Assembly (NCBI RefSeq): GCF_000763315.1
Contig: NZ_JPST01000035.1
Coordinates: 96,242-160,241, forward strand
Origin: Thermoactinomyces daqus
Lineage (GTDB): Bacteria > Bacillota > Bacilli > Thermoactinomycetales > Thermoactinomycetaceae
Direction of reading: 5' to 3'
DNA: 64,000 nt
The position numbers and the translations under genes are program-made. Below, in pieces: positions 57,463 through 64,000 of the stretch. The notes beneath the pieces were generated by a model. That model saw only the letters and a program-made list of their open reading frames with translations, did no database searches and was not told where the DNA came from. Position 1 is the first letter of the stretch. The number at the start of each line of letters is the position of its first letter.

Positions 57463-57500
57463 AAAAAACCCAAGGCCCGCATCAAAACGAGCCTTGGGTT
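57463..57500 (-). terminator. Terminator of the qox operon
   Basis: A perfect 10-bp stem, AACCCAAGGC (57467-57476) and GCCTTGGGTT (57491-57500), is followed on the minus strand by six T, five bases past the qoxD stop. Confidence 0.9.
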
Positions 57501-57504
57501 TCAC

Positions 57505-57801
57505 TCACATTGTATTGTAGAGCATGATCCAGATTGAACCGGCCACCGTTGCAACCGCGACAAAAATGCCGTAGAGCAGATTGATGATCTGGAACACCTT
57601 GCTGTCTCCTTCACTGATGTGCATGAAGTAAACCAATTGAACGACAAACTGGAAAATGGCCAGAATCACAATAATCGTCAAGCGCAAACCCACGGGAATC
57701 GGCGCTTTTAATGTGACCCAAAGAGCCGCAAAGGTAAGGAGCAACGACCAGATAAACCCGATTATATGATGCTTTGGTGAATGATGCTGTGTTTGTTCCA
57801 T
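57505..57801 (-). CDS. qoxD: Quinol oxidase subunit IV
   Basis: The 98-aa protein has three membrane helices with the motif QFVVQLVYFMHISEGD, typical of cytochrome o/aa3 quinol oxidase subunit IV, which helps assembly of the binuclear centre. It is the last gene of qoxABCD; its start is one base past the qoxC stop. Confidence 0.92.
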   Translation of the reverse strand: MEQTQHHSPKHHIIGFIWSLLLTFAALWVTLKAPIPVGLRLTIIVILAIFQFVVQLVYFMHISEGDSKVFQIINLLYGIFVAVATVAGSIWIMLYNTM

Positions 57802-57802
57802 A

Positions 57803-58417
57803 TCAGGTCACCACCCCTGTCAAATATACGGCTGTAAAGATGAAGATCCAGACCACATCGAGGAAGTGCCAATACAATCCCGTAATGAATGCTTTACGCG
57901 CAGTCATCGGAGTAAAGCCGCGTTTGGCAATTTGGGCCATGACACACAAGATCCAGAGAACCCCGAGGCTGACGTGGGCACCATGCGTACCCACCAGAAT
58001 GAAGAAACCGGACAAAAATGCACTTCGGGAAAGACCTGCCCCTTCCGATACATAAGTGACGAACTCACGGATCTCCATGCCGAGAAATCCGAGGCCAAGG
58101 AGAAGCGTTATCGCCATCCAGGCCATATAGCCCTTTTTATTTCCTTTTCTCATTTCCAGCACGGCCAAGCCGCAGGTAAAACTACTTGTCAACAGCAGCA
58201 ACGTTTCAATCATGAAATCCCGTACTTCAAACAGCTCTTTGGAAGTAGGACCTCCGGCCGTTTGCCCGTGCAAAACCAGGTATGTGGCAAACAGCGTCGC
58301 AAACAGAACGATCTCCGCCCCCAGGAAAATCCAGAAGCCAAAAATCTTCAGGCTTCCTTCTTCCGTTGAGTACTCCAAGGGGCCGGAGGAGGTGGCCTTT
58401 TCGCTTATTGCAGCCAT
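57803..58417 (-). CDS. qoxC: Quinol oxidase subunit III
   Basis: The 204-aa protein has five membrane helices and the family features FWIFLGAEIVLFATLFATYLVL near residue 29, VLTSxx-like membrane repeats, and FFILVGTHGAHVSLGVLWI near 140, with the His of subunit III. It lies between qoxB (33-base gap) and qoxD. Confidence 0.95.
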   Translation of the reverse strand: MAAISEKATSSGPLEYSTEEGSLKIFGFWIFLGAEIVLFATLFATYLVLHGQTAGGPTSKELFEVRDFMIETLLLLTSSFTCGLAVLEMRKGNKKGYMAWMAITLLLGLGFLGMEIREFVTYVSEGAGLSRSAFLSGFFILVGTHGAHVSLGVLWILCVMAQIAKRGFTPMTARKAFITGLYWHFLDVVWIFIFTAVYLTGVVT

Positions 58418-58450
58418 CCTGACATCCTCCTTACCGCATGATGATTGGTT

Positions 58451-60412
58451 TTAACTCGCCATTTCGTGTTTTTTGATTTCCTCCACCGATACATAATGGT
58501 GGGAGTCATAGTCGTTAAACGAACGCCACAGCATGCAGAGGAGCACACCGATCAGTCCGCCGATGGCCAGCAGATACCATTCGAAAACAAAGCCAAAACC
58601 GGCAACAAACATAAACGCGGACATGACAATCGGCATTCCCGTATTGTTCGGCATATGAATCGGTTTATAGGGTTCCGGTTTTTCTTTCTTTTTGCCTTTC
58701 TCCTTCTTCATGTGCCACCAAGCGTCGAGCGCCTCCACTTTCGGGATGTGCGCAAAGTTGTAGTGTGGTGCCGGAGAGGATAAGGACCACTCCAACGTGC
58801 GGCCGTCCCAGGCATCGCCAGTCACATCGCGCTCACCGAAGCGTGCGCTGTAGTAGACGCAGTAACAGAAGATGAGGAAGCCAATCCCCATGATAAAGGC
58901 ACCGATTGTTTCCACCATGTTGATCGGACCCCATCCGGTTTCGGCCGGATACGTGTAAATGCGGCGGGTCATTCCTTGCAGTCCGACGAGGTACATCGGA
59001 ATGAAGCAGAGGTGGAACCCGATATTGAAGACCCAGAATGCCCATTTGCCCAGACGTTCATCCAGCTTGTGCCCGAACATTTTCGGCCACCAGTAGGTGA
59101 GTCCGGCAAAGCAGCCGAAAACTGTACCGCCGATCAGCACATAGTGGAAGTGGCTGATCAGGAAGTAGCTGTTGTGGTATTGATAGTCTGCCGGTACTGC
59201 GGCGAGCATCACACCGGTCACTCCACCGATCAGGAAGCTGGGAATAAAGGCAAGTGCCCACAACATCGGCTGGGTAAACTCAATCCGCCCTTTGTGAAGG
59301 GTTAACAGCCAGTTGAACACTTTGACCCCGGTCGGAATCGCGATCAGCATCGTCGAGACACCAAAGAACGAGTTGATCCACGGTCCCTGTCCCATGGTGA
59401 AGAAGTGGTGCAACCAAACGATAAAGCTGAGTGCGGAGATCGCCACCATCGAATAAACCATCGCCCGGTATCCGAACAAACGTTTCCGAGCAAACGTACT
59501 GATAACTTCGGAGAAAATGCCGAATGCCGGCAAAATCACGATATAAACTTCCGGGTGTCCCCAAATCCAGAACAGATTCGCCCACATCATCGGCATACCG
59601 CCGGCCGTGACCGTAAAGAAGTGTGCACCAAACAGGCGGTCAATCGTGAGCAGGGCAAGTGCCACTGTCAAAACAGGGAAAGCAAAGATAATGATCACAG
59701 AAGTGATTAAGGTCGACCAGGTAAACAGCGGCATTTTCATGAGCGTCATACCCGGTGCGCGCATTTTGATAATCGTCACCAAGAAGTTGATCCCGGTCAT
59801 CAGCGTACCGATCCCGGCAATCTGCAATCCCAGCAAATAATAGTTTTCTCCAGGTCCCGGATCAAGTTCATTTCCGGCAAGCGGTGTGTAACTGGTCCAT
59901 CCAGCGTCCGGAGATCCACCGATGACAAATGAAATATTGAACAACATCGCCCCGGCGAAAAACAGCCAGAAGCTGACAGCGTTGAGTTCCGGAAACGCAA
60001 CGTCGCGGGCCCCGATCTGAAGCGGAACTGCCACGTTCATCAAACCGACGATAAACGGCATCGCCATGAACAAAATCATGATCGTACCATGGGTGGTAAA
60101 GATTTCGTCATAGTGTTGGGCGTTGAGGAAATTCAAGCCCGGCCATGCCAGTTGCGTCCGCATTAAAAGCGCGTCCACCCCACCGCGGAATAACATGAGG
60201 AGCGCAGAGATGATATACATAATCCCAATGCGTTTATGATCGACGGTTGTCAACCATTCATCCCACAACCAACGCCATTTCTTAAAGTAGGTGAGGACGA
60301 AGATGATCCCCAACGTCACCAGAACGATCAACACGTCAGCCATGTAGATCATCGGCTCCCCGGTTACGAAGAAGCCGTGTTCCGGCATTTTAAAGCTAAA
60401 TAAACTGCTCAT
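58451..60412 (-). CDS. qoxB: Quinol oxidase subunit I (haem-copper catalytic subunit)
   Basis: The 653-aa protein has about 15 helices. Haem and copper ligands are visible: low-spin haem His in FTTHGTIMILFMAMPF near residue 106, the crosslinked His-Tyr of the CuB site in WGHPEVYIVILPAFG near 283, the His pair in VWLHHFFTMG near 334, and the haem a3 His in NSYFLISHFHYVL near 422. The first helix begins 20 residues in, after a short N-terminus. It catalyses quinol oxidation with oxygen reduction and proton pumping. AGGAGGTAGGAG precedes the start. Confidence 0.96.
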   Translation of the reverse strand: MSSLFSFKMPEHGFFVTGEPMIYMADVLIVLVTLGIIFVLTYFKKWRWLWDEWLTTVDHKRIGIMYIISALLMLFRGGVDALLMRTQLAWPGLNFLNAQHYDEIFTTHGTIMILFMAMPFIVGLMNVAVPLQIGARDVAFPELNAVSFWLFFAGAMLFNISFVIGGSPDAGWTSYTPLAGNELDPGPGENYYLLGLQIAGIGTLMTGINFLVTIIKMRAPGMTLMKMPLFTWSTLITSVIIIFAFPVLTVALALLTIDRLFGAHFFTVTAGGMPMMWANLFWIWGHPEVYIVILPAFGIFSEVISTFARKRLFGYRAMVYSMVAISALSFIVWLHHFFTMGQGPWINSFFGVSTMLIAIPTGVKVFNWLLTLHKGRIEFTQPMLWALAFIPSFLIGGVTGVMLAAVPADYQYHNSYFLISHFHYVLIGGTVFGCFAGLTYWWPKMFGHKLDERLGKWAFWVFNIGFHLCFIPMYLVGLQGMTRRIYTYPAETGWGPINMVETIGAFIMGIGFLIFCYCVYYSARFGERDVTGDAWDGRTLEWSLSSPAPHYNFAHIPKVEALDAWWHMKKEKGKKKEKPEPYKPIHMPNNTGMPIVMSAFMFVAGFGFVFEWYLLAIGGLIGVLLCMLWRSFNDYDSHHYVSVEEIKKHEMAS

Positions 60413-60440
60413 GTTTCTCCTACCTCCTTTTCACCAGAAT

Positions 60441-61388
60441 TCACTCCATATGGGTCATGGTTTCGGAGCCATCCATGCCATGGTTCATCCCACTCATGTC
60501 ATGATTCATGGAGTTCGCCTCGGAAGTACCGTGATCCATGTCTTTCATGTCATGGTTCATGTTTGGATCTTCTTTCAGTTTCGGGTAGGAAGAGTAGGTT
60601 TGTTCCCCTACCAGACCGGGTTGAAGAAGTTTTTTCCATTGGGCCTCCGTTTGTTTTGGTGCCGTTTTCTTAACCTGCTCAACCCATGCGTTGAAATCTG
60701 CTTCTTTTTGCGCAATGACATCAAATTGCATATGAGTAAATCCACGACCGGAGAAGTTGGCACTGCGGCCGACATAGGTACCAGGCTTGTCCGCTTCAAG
60801 CCATAATTTCATGGACATACCGGGCATGGTATACTCCTGTCCGCCTAACTCAGGAACCCAGAAGGAGTTCATCGCACCAACTGCGTTCAATTCAAACCGG
60901 ATCGGAACATCTGCGGGGATCTTCACATAATTGACTGTTTCGATCCCTTGCTCCGGATATTTGAAAATCCATTTCCAATCGGCTGAAGTCACTTCAATTA
61001 CAAGCGGTTTTTTGTGAGGGCTCGGCGATTTCTCCAAATCAAACGTCATCGTTACGGTAGGAACTGCAATAAGCGCCACGATCACGATCGGGATCGCCGT
61101 CCAAATCATTTCCAACCATTTGTTTTCATGCACTTCGGGCGGTTCATAACCCTCGTTTTCCGGCTTTGCTCTATATTTCACAAGCATATAGACGAAAAGA
61201 ATCCCAACCACGACAAAAATAAGGAGCATTAAACCCGAAGTCCACAAGATCAGGTCCAATTGTTTTTTCGCGACCGGCCCTTGCGGATTGAGAACCCCGG
61301 ATTTGATCGGGGCACATCCGGTTAAGAGCAGGAATAATCCGGGAAGGATGGCCGCCTGCTTCAACCGGCGAAGTTTTTTTCCAAACAT
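60441..61388 (-). CDS. qoxA: Quinol oxidase subunit II, lipoprotein with a Met/His-rich tail
   Basis: The 315-aa protein starts with a lipoprotein signal (FLLLTGCAPIKS), then two helices (about residues 50-70 and 93-112) and a cupredoxin domain. The CuA ligands of cytochrome c oxidases are absent (RSANFSGRGFTHMQFDV stands where CSELCG...HxxM would be), the mark of a quinol oxidase. The last 40 residues are unusual: MNHDMKDMDHG and MNHDMSGMNHGMDGS repeats ending in TMTHME, likely to bind copper or another soft metal. It is the first gene of qoxABCD. Confidence 0.95.
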   Translation of the reverse strand: MFGKKLRRLKQAAILPGLFLLLTGCAPIKSGVLNPQGPVAKKQLDLILWTSGLMLLIFVVVGILFVYMLVKYRAKPENEGYEPPEVHENKWLEMIWTAIPIVIVALIAVPTVTMTFDLEKSPSPHKKPLVIEVTSADWKWIFKYPEQGIETVNYVKIPADVPIRFELNAVGAMNSFWVPELGGQEYTMPGMSMKLWLEADKPGTYVGRSANFSGRGFTHMQFDVIAQKEADFNAWVEQVKKTAPKQTEAQWKKLLQPGLVGEQTYSSYPKLKEDPNMNHDMKDMDHGTSEANSMNHDMSGMNHGMDGSETMTHME

Positions 61389-61506
61389 GGCTTGCTTTCA
61401 CCCTTTCCTGACGAAGCTCAAGAAGTGACATTCATCCGCAGTTGCAGCAGAAAAAGTTAGGCTTCGCGATATATACATAAATTATAAATATTGGAAATTA
61501 ATTCGT
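61389..61506. other. Upstream region of qoxA
   Basis: Contains the qoxA ribosome binding site (GGGTGAAAGC) and an AT-rich stretch that should hold the minus-strand promoter, not fixed by eye. Confidence 0.4.
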
Positions 61507-61546
61507 ATGTAAGCCTGCGCAAAAGGATTAATCCGCAGGTTTACAT
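61507..61546 (-). promoter_or_regulatory. 13-bp inverted repeat upstream of qoxA
   Basis: ATGTAAGCCTGCG (61507-61519) and CGCAGGTTTACAT (61534-61546) pair over 13 positions with one G-U. The loop also overlaps the 10-bp palindrome GGATTAATCC (61525-61534). No U-tract follows on either strand, so it is more likely an operator or mRNA stabiliser than a terminator. It lies about 120 bases upstream of the qoxA start. Confidence 0.55.
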
Positions 61547-61952
61547 AGCTCGTTCAAAATTAATCTATCACATCGCCACTTTTCATTTTATGACGAAATG
61601 TGTTGTATAAATGGACGAAATATGACAGTTTGATTAATTTTACAACGAAAATGCTAAAAATGACTATAATAAACAGGAGAATTACGAATAAATTACACGC
61701 AAATTACAAAATATTTCATCCCTCCTGATATTTTTTCAATACCAAAAAAAGACGAAAAATTCATCTTCCCTCCTCCTTCCCCTCTTCTCTGATCTTTCAA
61801 CAAAAAATAGGAATCCGCCGCTACCAAAAAAACAGATTTCTCATAGATTAATAGAGACGAAGAAATGGCGCCAACAAGAGTTTTTGGCCTTAATTCCATT
61901 GAAATGACACTGATTTCCCGGAATGACATTTCAAAGAGAGGAGGGAGTTTGT
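61547..61952. other. AT-rich spacer between the qox hairpin and the His-rich gene
   Basis: No credible gene. A TATAAT hexamer lies at 61665-61670 but has no good -35 at normal spacing. A 78-codon minus-strand frame (61693-61929) has no ribosome binding site. Confidence 0.4.
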
Positions 61953-62288
61953 ATGCAAACTTTAAATAACCGCCGCCACAATCATAACAATCATGATAAT
62001 CATAACGATCACAATGACAACAATGACCACCGCAGGCGAACCGTCATTTTACACCCTCACCGACGCGAAAACAGAACCGTTCACTTGCGCCGCAACCAGT
62101 CTGTTTTGGTAAAATGCAGAAGATCAACCACTTCCCGTCACCGAAGGATTCACCTTCGCCCAGGAGATGCCGTCAGGATCAGATGTGGCAACAGTTCGGT
62201 CGTGGTCACTTGCGGCCGCCCATTTGGACGGCTTCGGACCATTACCATCCATCCGCATGAATCGGTTCTCGTTACCTGCGGTTTCTAA
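61953..62288 (+). CDS. His/Asn-rich protein with repeated beta-strand-like motifs, unknown function
   Basis: The ATG at 61953 follows GAGGAGGGAG and gives 111 aa. An N-terminal low-complexity stretch (about residues 7-28) is made almost only of H, N and D, followed by RRR. Then come three similar units: TVHLRRNQSVLVKC, RIHLRPGDAVRIRCGNSSVVVTC and TITIHPHESVLVTC, each ending in a V-x-C. The whole is very basic. The pattern suggests metal binding plus a small beta-repeat, perhaps a spore coat or surface protein. No signal peptide. No family recognised. Confidence 0.65.
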   Translation: MQTLNNRRHNHNNHDNHNDHNDNNDHRRRTVILHPHRRENRTVHLRRNQSVLVKCRRSTTSRHRRIHLRPGDAVRIRCGNSSVVVTCGRPFGRLRTITIHPHESVLVTCGF

Positions 62289-62302
62289 ACAAATCGACCG
62301 GC

Positions 62303-62341
62303 CGGGATCATCCCCCCCCTGAGGGAATGGTCCCTTTTTTT
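62303..62341 (+). terminator. Terminator after the His-rich gene
   Basis: GGGATCAT and the C-run pair with GGGAATGGTCCC around TGA, with mismatches; a seven-base T-run follows. Confidence 0.65.
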
Positions 62342-62361
62342 GATTGAACAACCATTCTGCT

Positions 62362-62401
62362 ACATAAAAAAACAGAGCAGCCATGTGTAAATGGATGCTC
62401 T
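62362..62401 (-). terminator. Terminator after the VanY-like gene
   Basis: AGAGCAGCCAT (62374-62384) and ATGGATGCTCT (62391-62401) pair with one mismatch; the minus strand continues with TGTTTTTTT. It overlaps the stop codon. Confidence 0.85.
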
Positions 62402-63422
62402 ATTTTCCTTGGAAATATTCTTCCAGCGTAATTCCTTTCTGGGCGATTTCCTGGGCGATCTCTTTTCCGACATACCGGATGTGCCAAGGTTCGTACGCAT
62501 AACCCGTAATCTGTGTTTTCCCTTTGGGATAGCGGATGATGAACCCATACTCGGCGGCATGTTCGGCCAGCCACTTTCCTTCTTTGGTTTCCCCGAATGA
62601 TTCATCCAAAGCCAGATGGGCGCTGGGGCTGGAAACGTCGATTGCCAAACCCGTTTCATGTTCACTTTGTCCCGGATAAGCACTGAATTGTGACGTTCTT
62701 TCTTTCCCATTTTTTCTTACATTGTTTTCGTAGATTGCCTTTTGCCGGGCATAAGACCGATATCCCGAAATCCCGACCAGATGAAGATTCTGTTTCGCAG
62801 CTGCCTGTACCAGCTGTTCCAGCGCGTGGGCAGCTTCCTTGCGCAAGTGTTTCTTCTCCAGATCCCCCTGACCCGCAAACGGAATATTGGGCTGGATCAA
62901 ATCAGCCGGAACATAATCGGCCGGCAGACTACGGTGTTTATTTACGACAACGGACAAATCCGCCGGGTTGGTAACCACAGCCAGTCCATTGCTATCGATC
63001 TTGATCGTGTCTTTTAACGGAACAATCACCCGGACGCGCATGGTTGCCCTAGTCTGCTTGTATACCGCCGTCACCCATACAGATGAGCCCGTCTTCGCCT
63101 GTTTGCTTACCGTGAGTCGCCCTTGGGAATCCACTTGTGCAACTTCGGGATTGCTCACCGTATAAGAAACTTGATCGGAATTCAGCTCCACTTTGCGGTT
63201 TGCCGGCGTAATCCCTGACAAGGTAAGAGAATAGGATGCTCCCGGAGCCAGTGTTTGCTCATCCGTTGGAAAGGCGATTGCCCGAAAAACCGGCTGTTCC
63301 TGCTTGGCTCCGTTTAATCGGTTTACCGCGGCATCGATCGGGCTTCCACATCCCGACAGAAAGATCAATACCCCCAAAGCAGCAACAGCCGCTTGCCAAC
63401 TCCGATGTTGATATCGATTCAC
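62400..63422 (-). CDS. VanY/LdcB-type D-Ala-D-Ala carboxypeptidase lipoprotein with a Big-2-like domain
   Basis: The start is a GTG at 63422 after GGAGGGAGGGGAAGG, giving 340 aa. A lipoprotein signal (VLIFLSGCGSPID) leads into a bacterial Ig-like region (about residues 50-130, SYTVSNPEVAQVDSQGRLTV). The C-terminal VanY domain has SGYRSYARQ near residue 222, the zinc ligands in SEHETGLAIDVSS near 254, and EPWHIRYVG near 315. It trims peptidoglycan stem peptides on the outer face of the membrane. It is a single gene, not part of a vancomycin resistance cluster. Confidence 0.92.
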   Translation of the reverse strand: MNRYQHRSWQAAVAALGVLIFLSGCGSPIDAAVNRLNGAKQEQPVFRAIAFPTDEQTLAPGASYSLTLSGITPANRKVELNSDQVSYTVSNPEVAQVDSQGRLTVSKQAKTGSSVWVTAVYKQTRATMRVRVIVPLKDTIKIDSNGLAVVTNPADLSVVVNKHRSLPADYVPADLIQPNIPFAGQGDLEKKHLRKEAAHALEQLVQAAAKQNLHLVGISGYRSYARQKAIYENNVRKNGKERTSQFSAYPGQSEHETGLAIDVSSPSAHLALDESFGETKEGKWLAEHAAEYGFIIRYPKGKTQITGYAYEPWHIRYVGKEIAQEIAQKGITLEEYFQGK

Positions 63423-63611
63423 CCTTCCCCTCCCTCCTCTGCAAAGGTGATCCTGGAAGGCAATAAGGCATGCCATAAACGAACTGATTCTATAATATAC
63501 TTCTTTGACCCAAGTTCATCCTTTTTTGCGAGATTGCAACAAAGTGTTCACGAATAAAATACCTGTTCAGCCTCCGGCAAATCCGGTAAAACAGGGACAA
63601 CCTGCCGGCAC

Positions 63612-63646
63612 AAAAAAAGCGGCTTCTTATAAAAAGAAAACACCGC
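63612..63646 (-). terminator. Terminator after the sigma-K fragment
   Basis: GCGGCTTCTT (63619-63628) pairs with AAGAAAACACCGC (63634-63646) with an internal bulge; the minus strand continues with seven T. Confidence 0.75.
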
Positions 63647-63682
63647 AAAAAAAATGAAAAGAAAGATGGAAAGACTCAGCCT

Positions 63683-63988
63683 CTAGGCATGAGAAGCCCC
63701 TCCGCGATTATTCCCCACCCTGTAAAATTCATGAAACAACTTAATCAAAGCTCTCTTTTCGATCCTCGACACATACGAACGCGAAATTCCCAGCTCCTTG
63801 GCAATTTCCCGCTGCGTTTTTTCCTTTTCCCCTCCCAGTCCAAACCGCGCACGAATCACTTCCTGCTCCCTCTCATCAAGAATGTGGATATGGCTGTATA
63901 TGTTCTTGCGCTCTATTTTTAACTGAACCGTCTCCACCACATCATCCCGCTCTGTGCCAAGAATATCAATCAGGGTGATTTCGTTCAC
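63683..63988 (-). CDS. sigK: C-terminal half of sporulation sigma factor SigK, 5' part not contiguous
   Basis: The frame encodes regions 3-4 of the mother-cell sigma factor: [21 protein letters not shown], the [17 protein letters not shown] segment, and the DNA-binding helix-turn-helix [35 protein letters not shown], essentially the SigK signature (SigE ends differently). Directly upstream, still in the window, the frame reads AAG, TAA, ACA, TAA, so regions 1-2 cannot be joined in this sequence. AAAAGG is only one base from the GTG, so it is not a normal start. In Bacillus and some clostridia sigK is split at about this point by the skin prophage-like element and rejoined in the mother cell. 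That is the most likely reading here; a decayed gene is the alternative. Confidence 0.85.
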   Translation of the reverse strand: MNEITLIDILGTERDDVVETVQLKIERKNIYSHIHILDEREQEVIRARFGLGGEKEKTQREIAKELGISRSYVSRIEKRALIKLFHEFYRVGNNRGGASHA

Positions 63989-64000
63989 CTTTTATGTTTA

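Noticed and set aside
61693..61929. 78-codon minus-strand ORF near qox
   Set aside because: No ribosome binding site and no recognised similarity; the DNA looks like a promoter region.

Overview
The window looks like a chromosomal segment of an endospore-forming Firmicute of moderate GC content. The sporulation and germination genes (spoIIP, gpr, a gerA-type operon and a sigma-K fragment), the T-box and S-box leaders and the gene order all point this way. The left half keeps the Bacillus 'yqe-comE-lepA' order (yqeG-yqeH-aroE-nadD-yqeK-rsfS ... comEA ... comEC ... holA ... rpsT-gpr-spoIIP-yqxA-lepA-hemW), but with gains and losses. yhbY, yqeM, comER and comEB are not seen. leuS, rocD, metI-metC, dcd, dnaI, an ECF sigma/anti-sigma pair and other genes sit in between. 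A family such as Thermoactinomycetaceae is plausible, but this cannot be proven from the window alone.

Layout. 1-6.4 kb: hemW (cut by the edge), lepA, yqxA, spoIIP and gpr on the minus strand. 6.4-14.6 kb: rpsT, a frameshifted fatty-acid-hydroxylase-like gene, trpS with a T-box, ccdC, a DUF523 gene, a FAD oxidoreductase, holA, and an ECF sigma factor with its membrane anti-sigma. 14.7-24 kb: a frameshifted comEC, dnaI, dcd, metI-metC under an S-box, rocD and comEA. 24-31.4 kb: leuS with a T-box and the rsfS-to-yqeG block. 31.4-36.1 kb: small accessory genes and a flavohaemoglobin behind a clear FNR-type box. 36.1-44.4 kb: a nearly complete methionine salvage cluster arranged symmetrically, with one arm mtnE then S-box-mtnWXBD on the minus strand and the other mtnU then S-box-mtnKA on the plus strand. 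44.4-50.9 kb: an AT-richer accessory stretch (PCMT-like methyltransferase, GNAT, small membrane protein), then a beta-helix protein and an aldo/keto reductase. 51.3-57.2 kb: a gerA-type germinant receptor operon in A-C-B order with a convergent two-helix membrane protein, then mntH. 57.5-61.4 kb: the qoxABCD aa3 quinol oxidase operon. 61.9-64 kb: a His/Asn-rich repeat protein, a VanY-like carboxypeptidase lipoprotein, and the C-terminal half of sigma-K.

The items I would look at first are these. The sigma-K fragment has in-frame stops directly upstream, as expected if the gene is split by a skin-like element just beyond the right edge. The two S-box leaders of the mtn arms share a near-identical, unusually long and branched P3 insertion. 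The two one-base lesions (comEC and the hydroxylase gene) need read-level checking. The convergent small two-helix protein next to the germinant receptor and the His/Cys repeat protein beside qox are the least characterised coding features.
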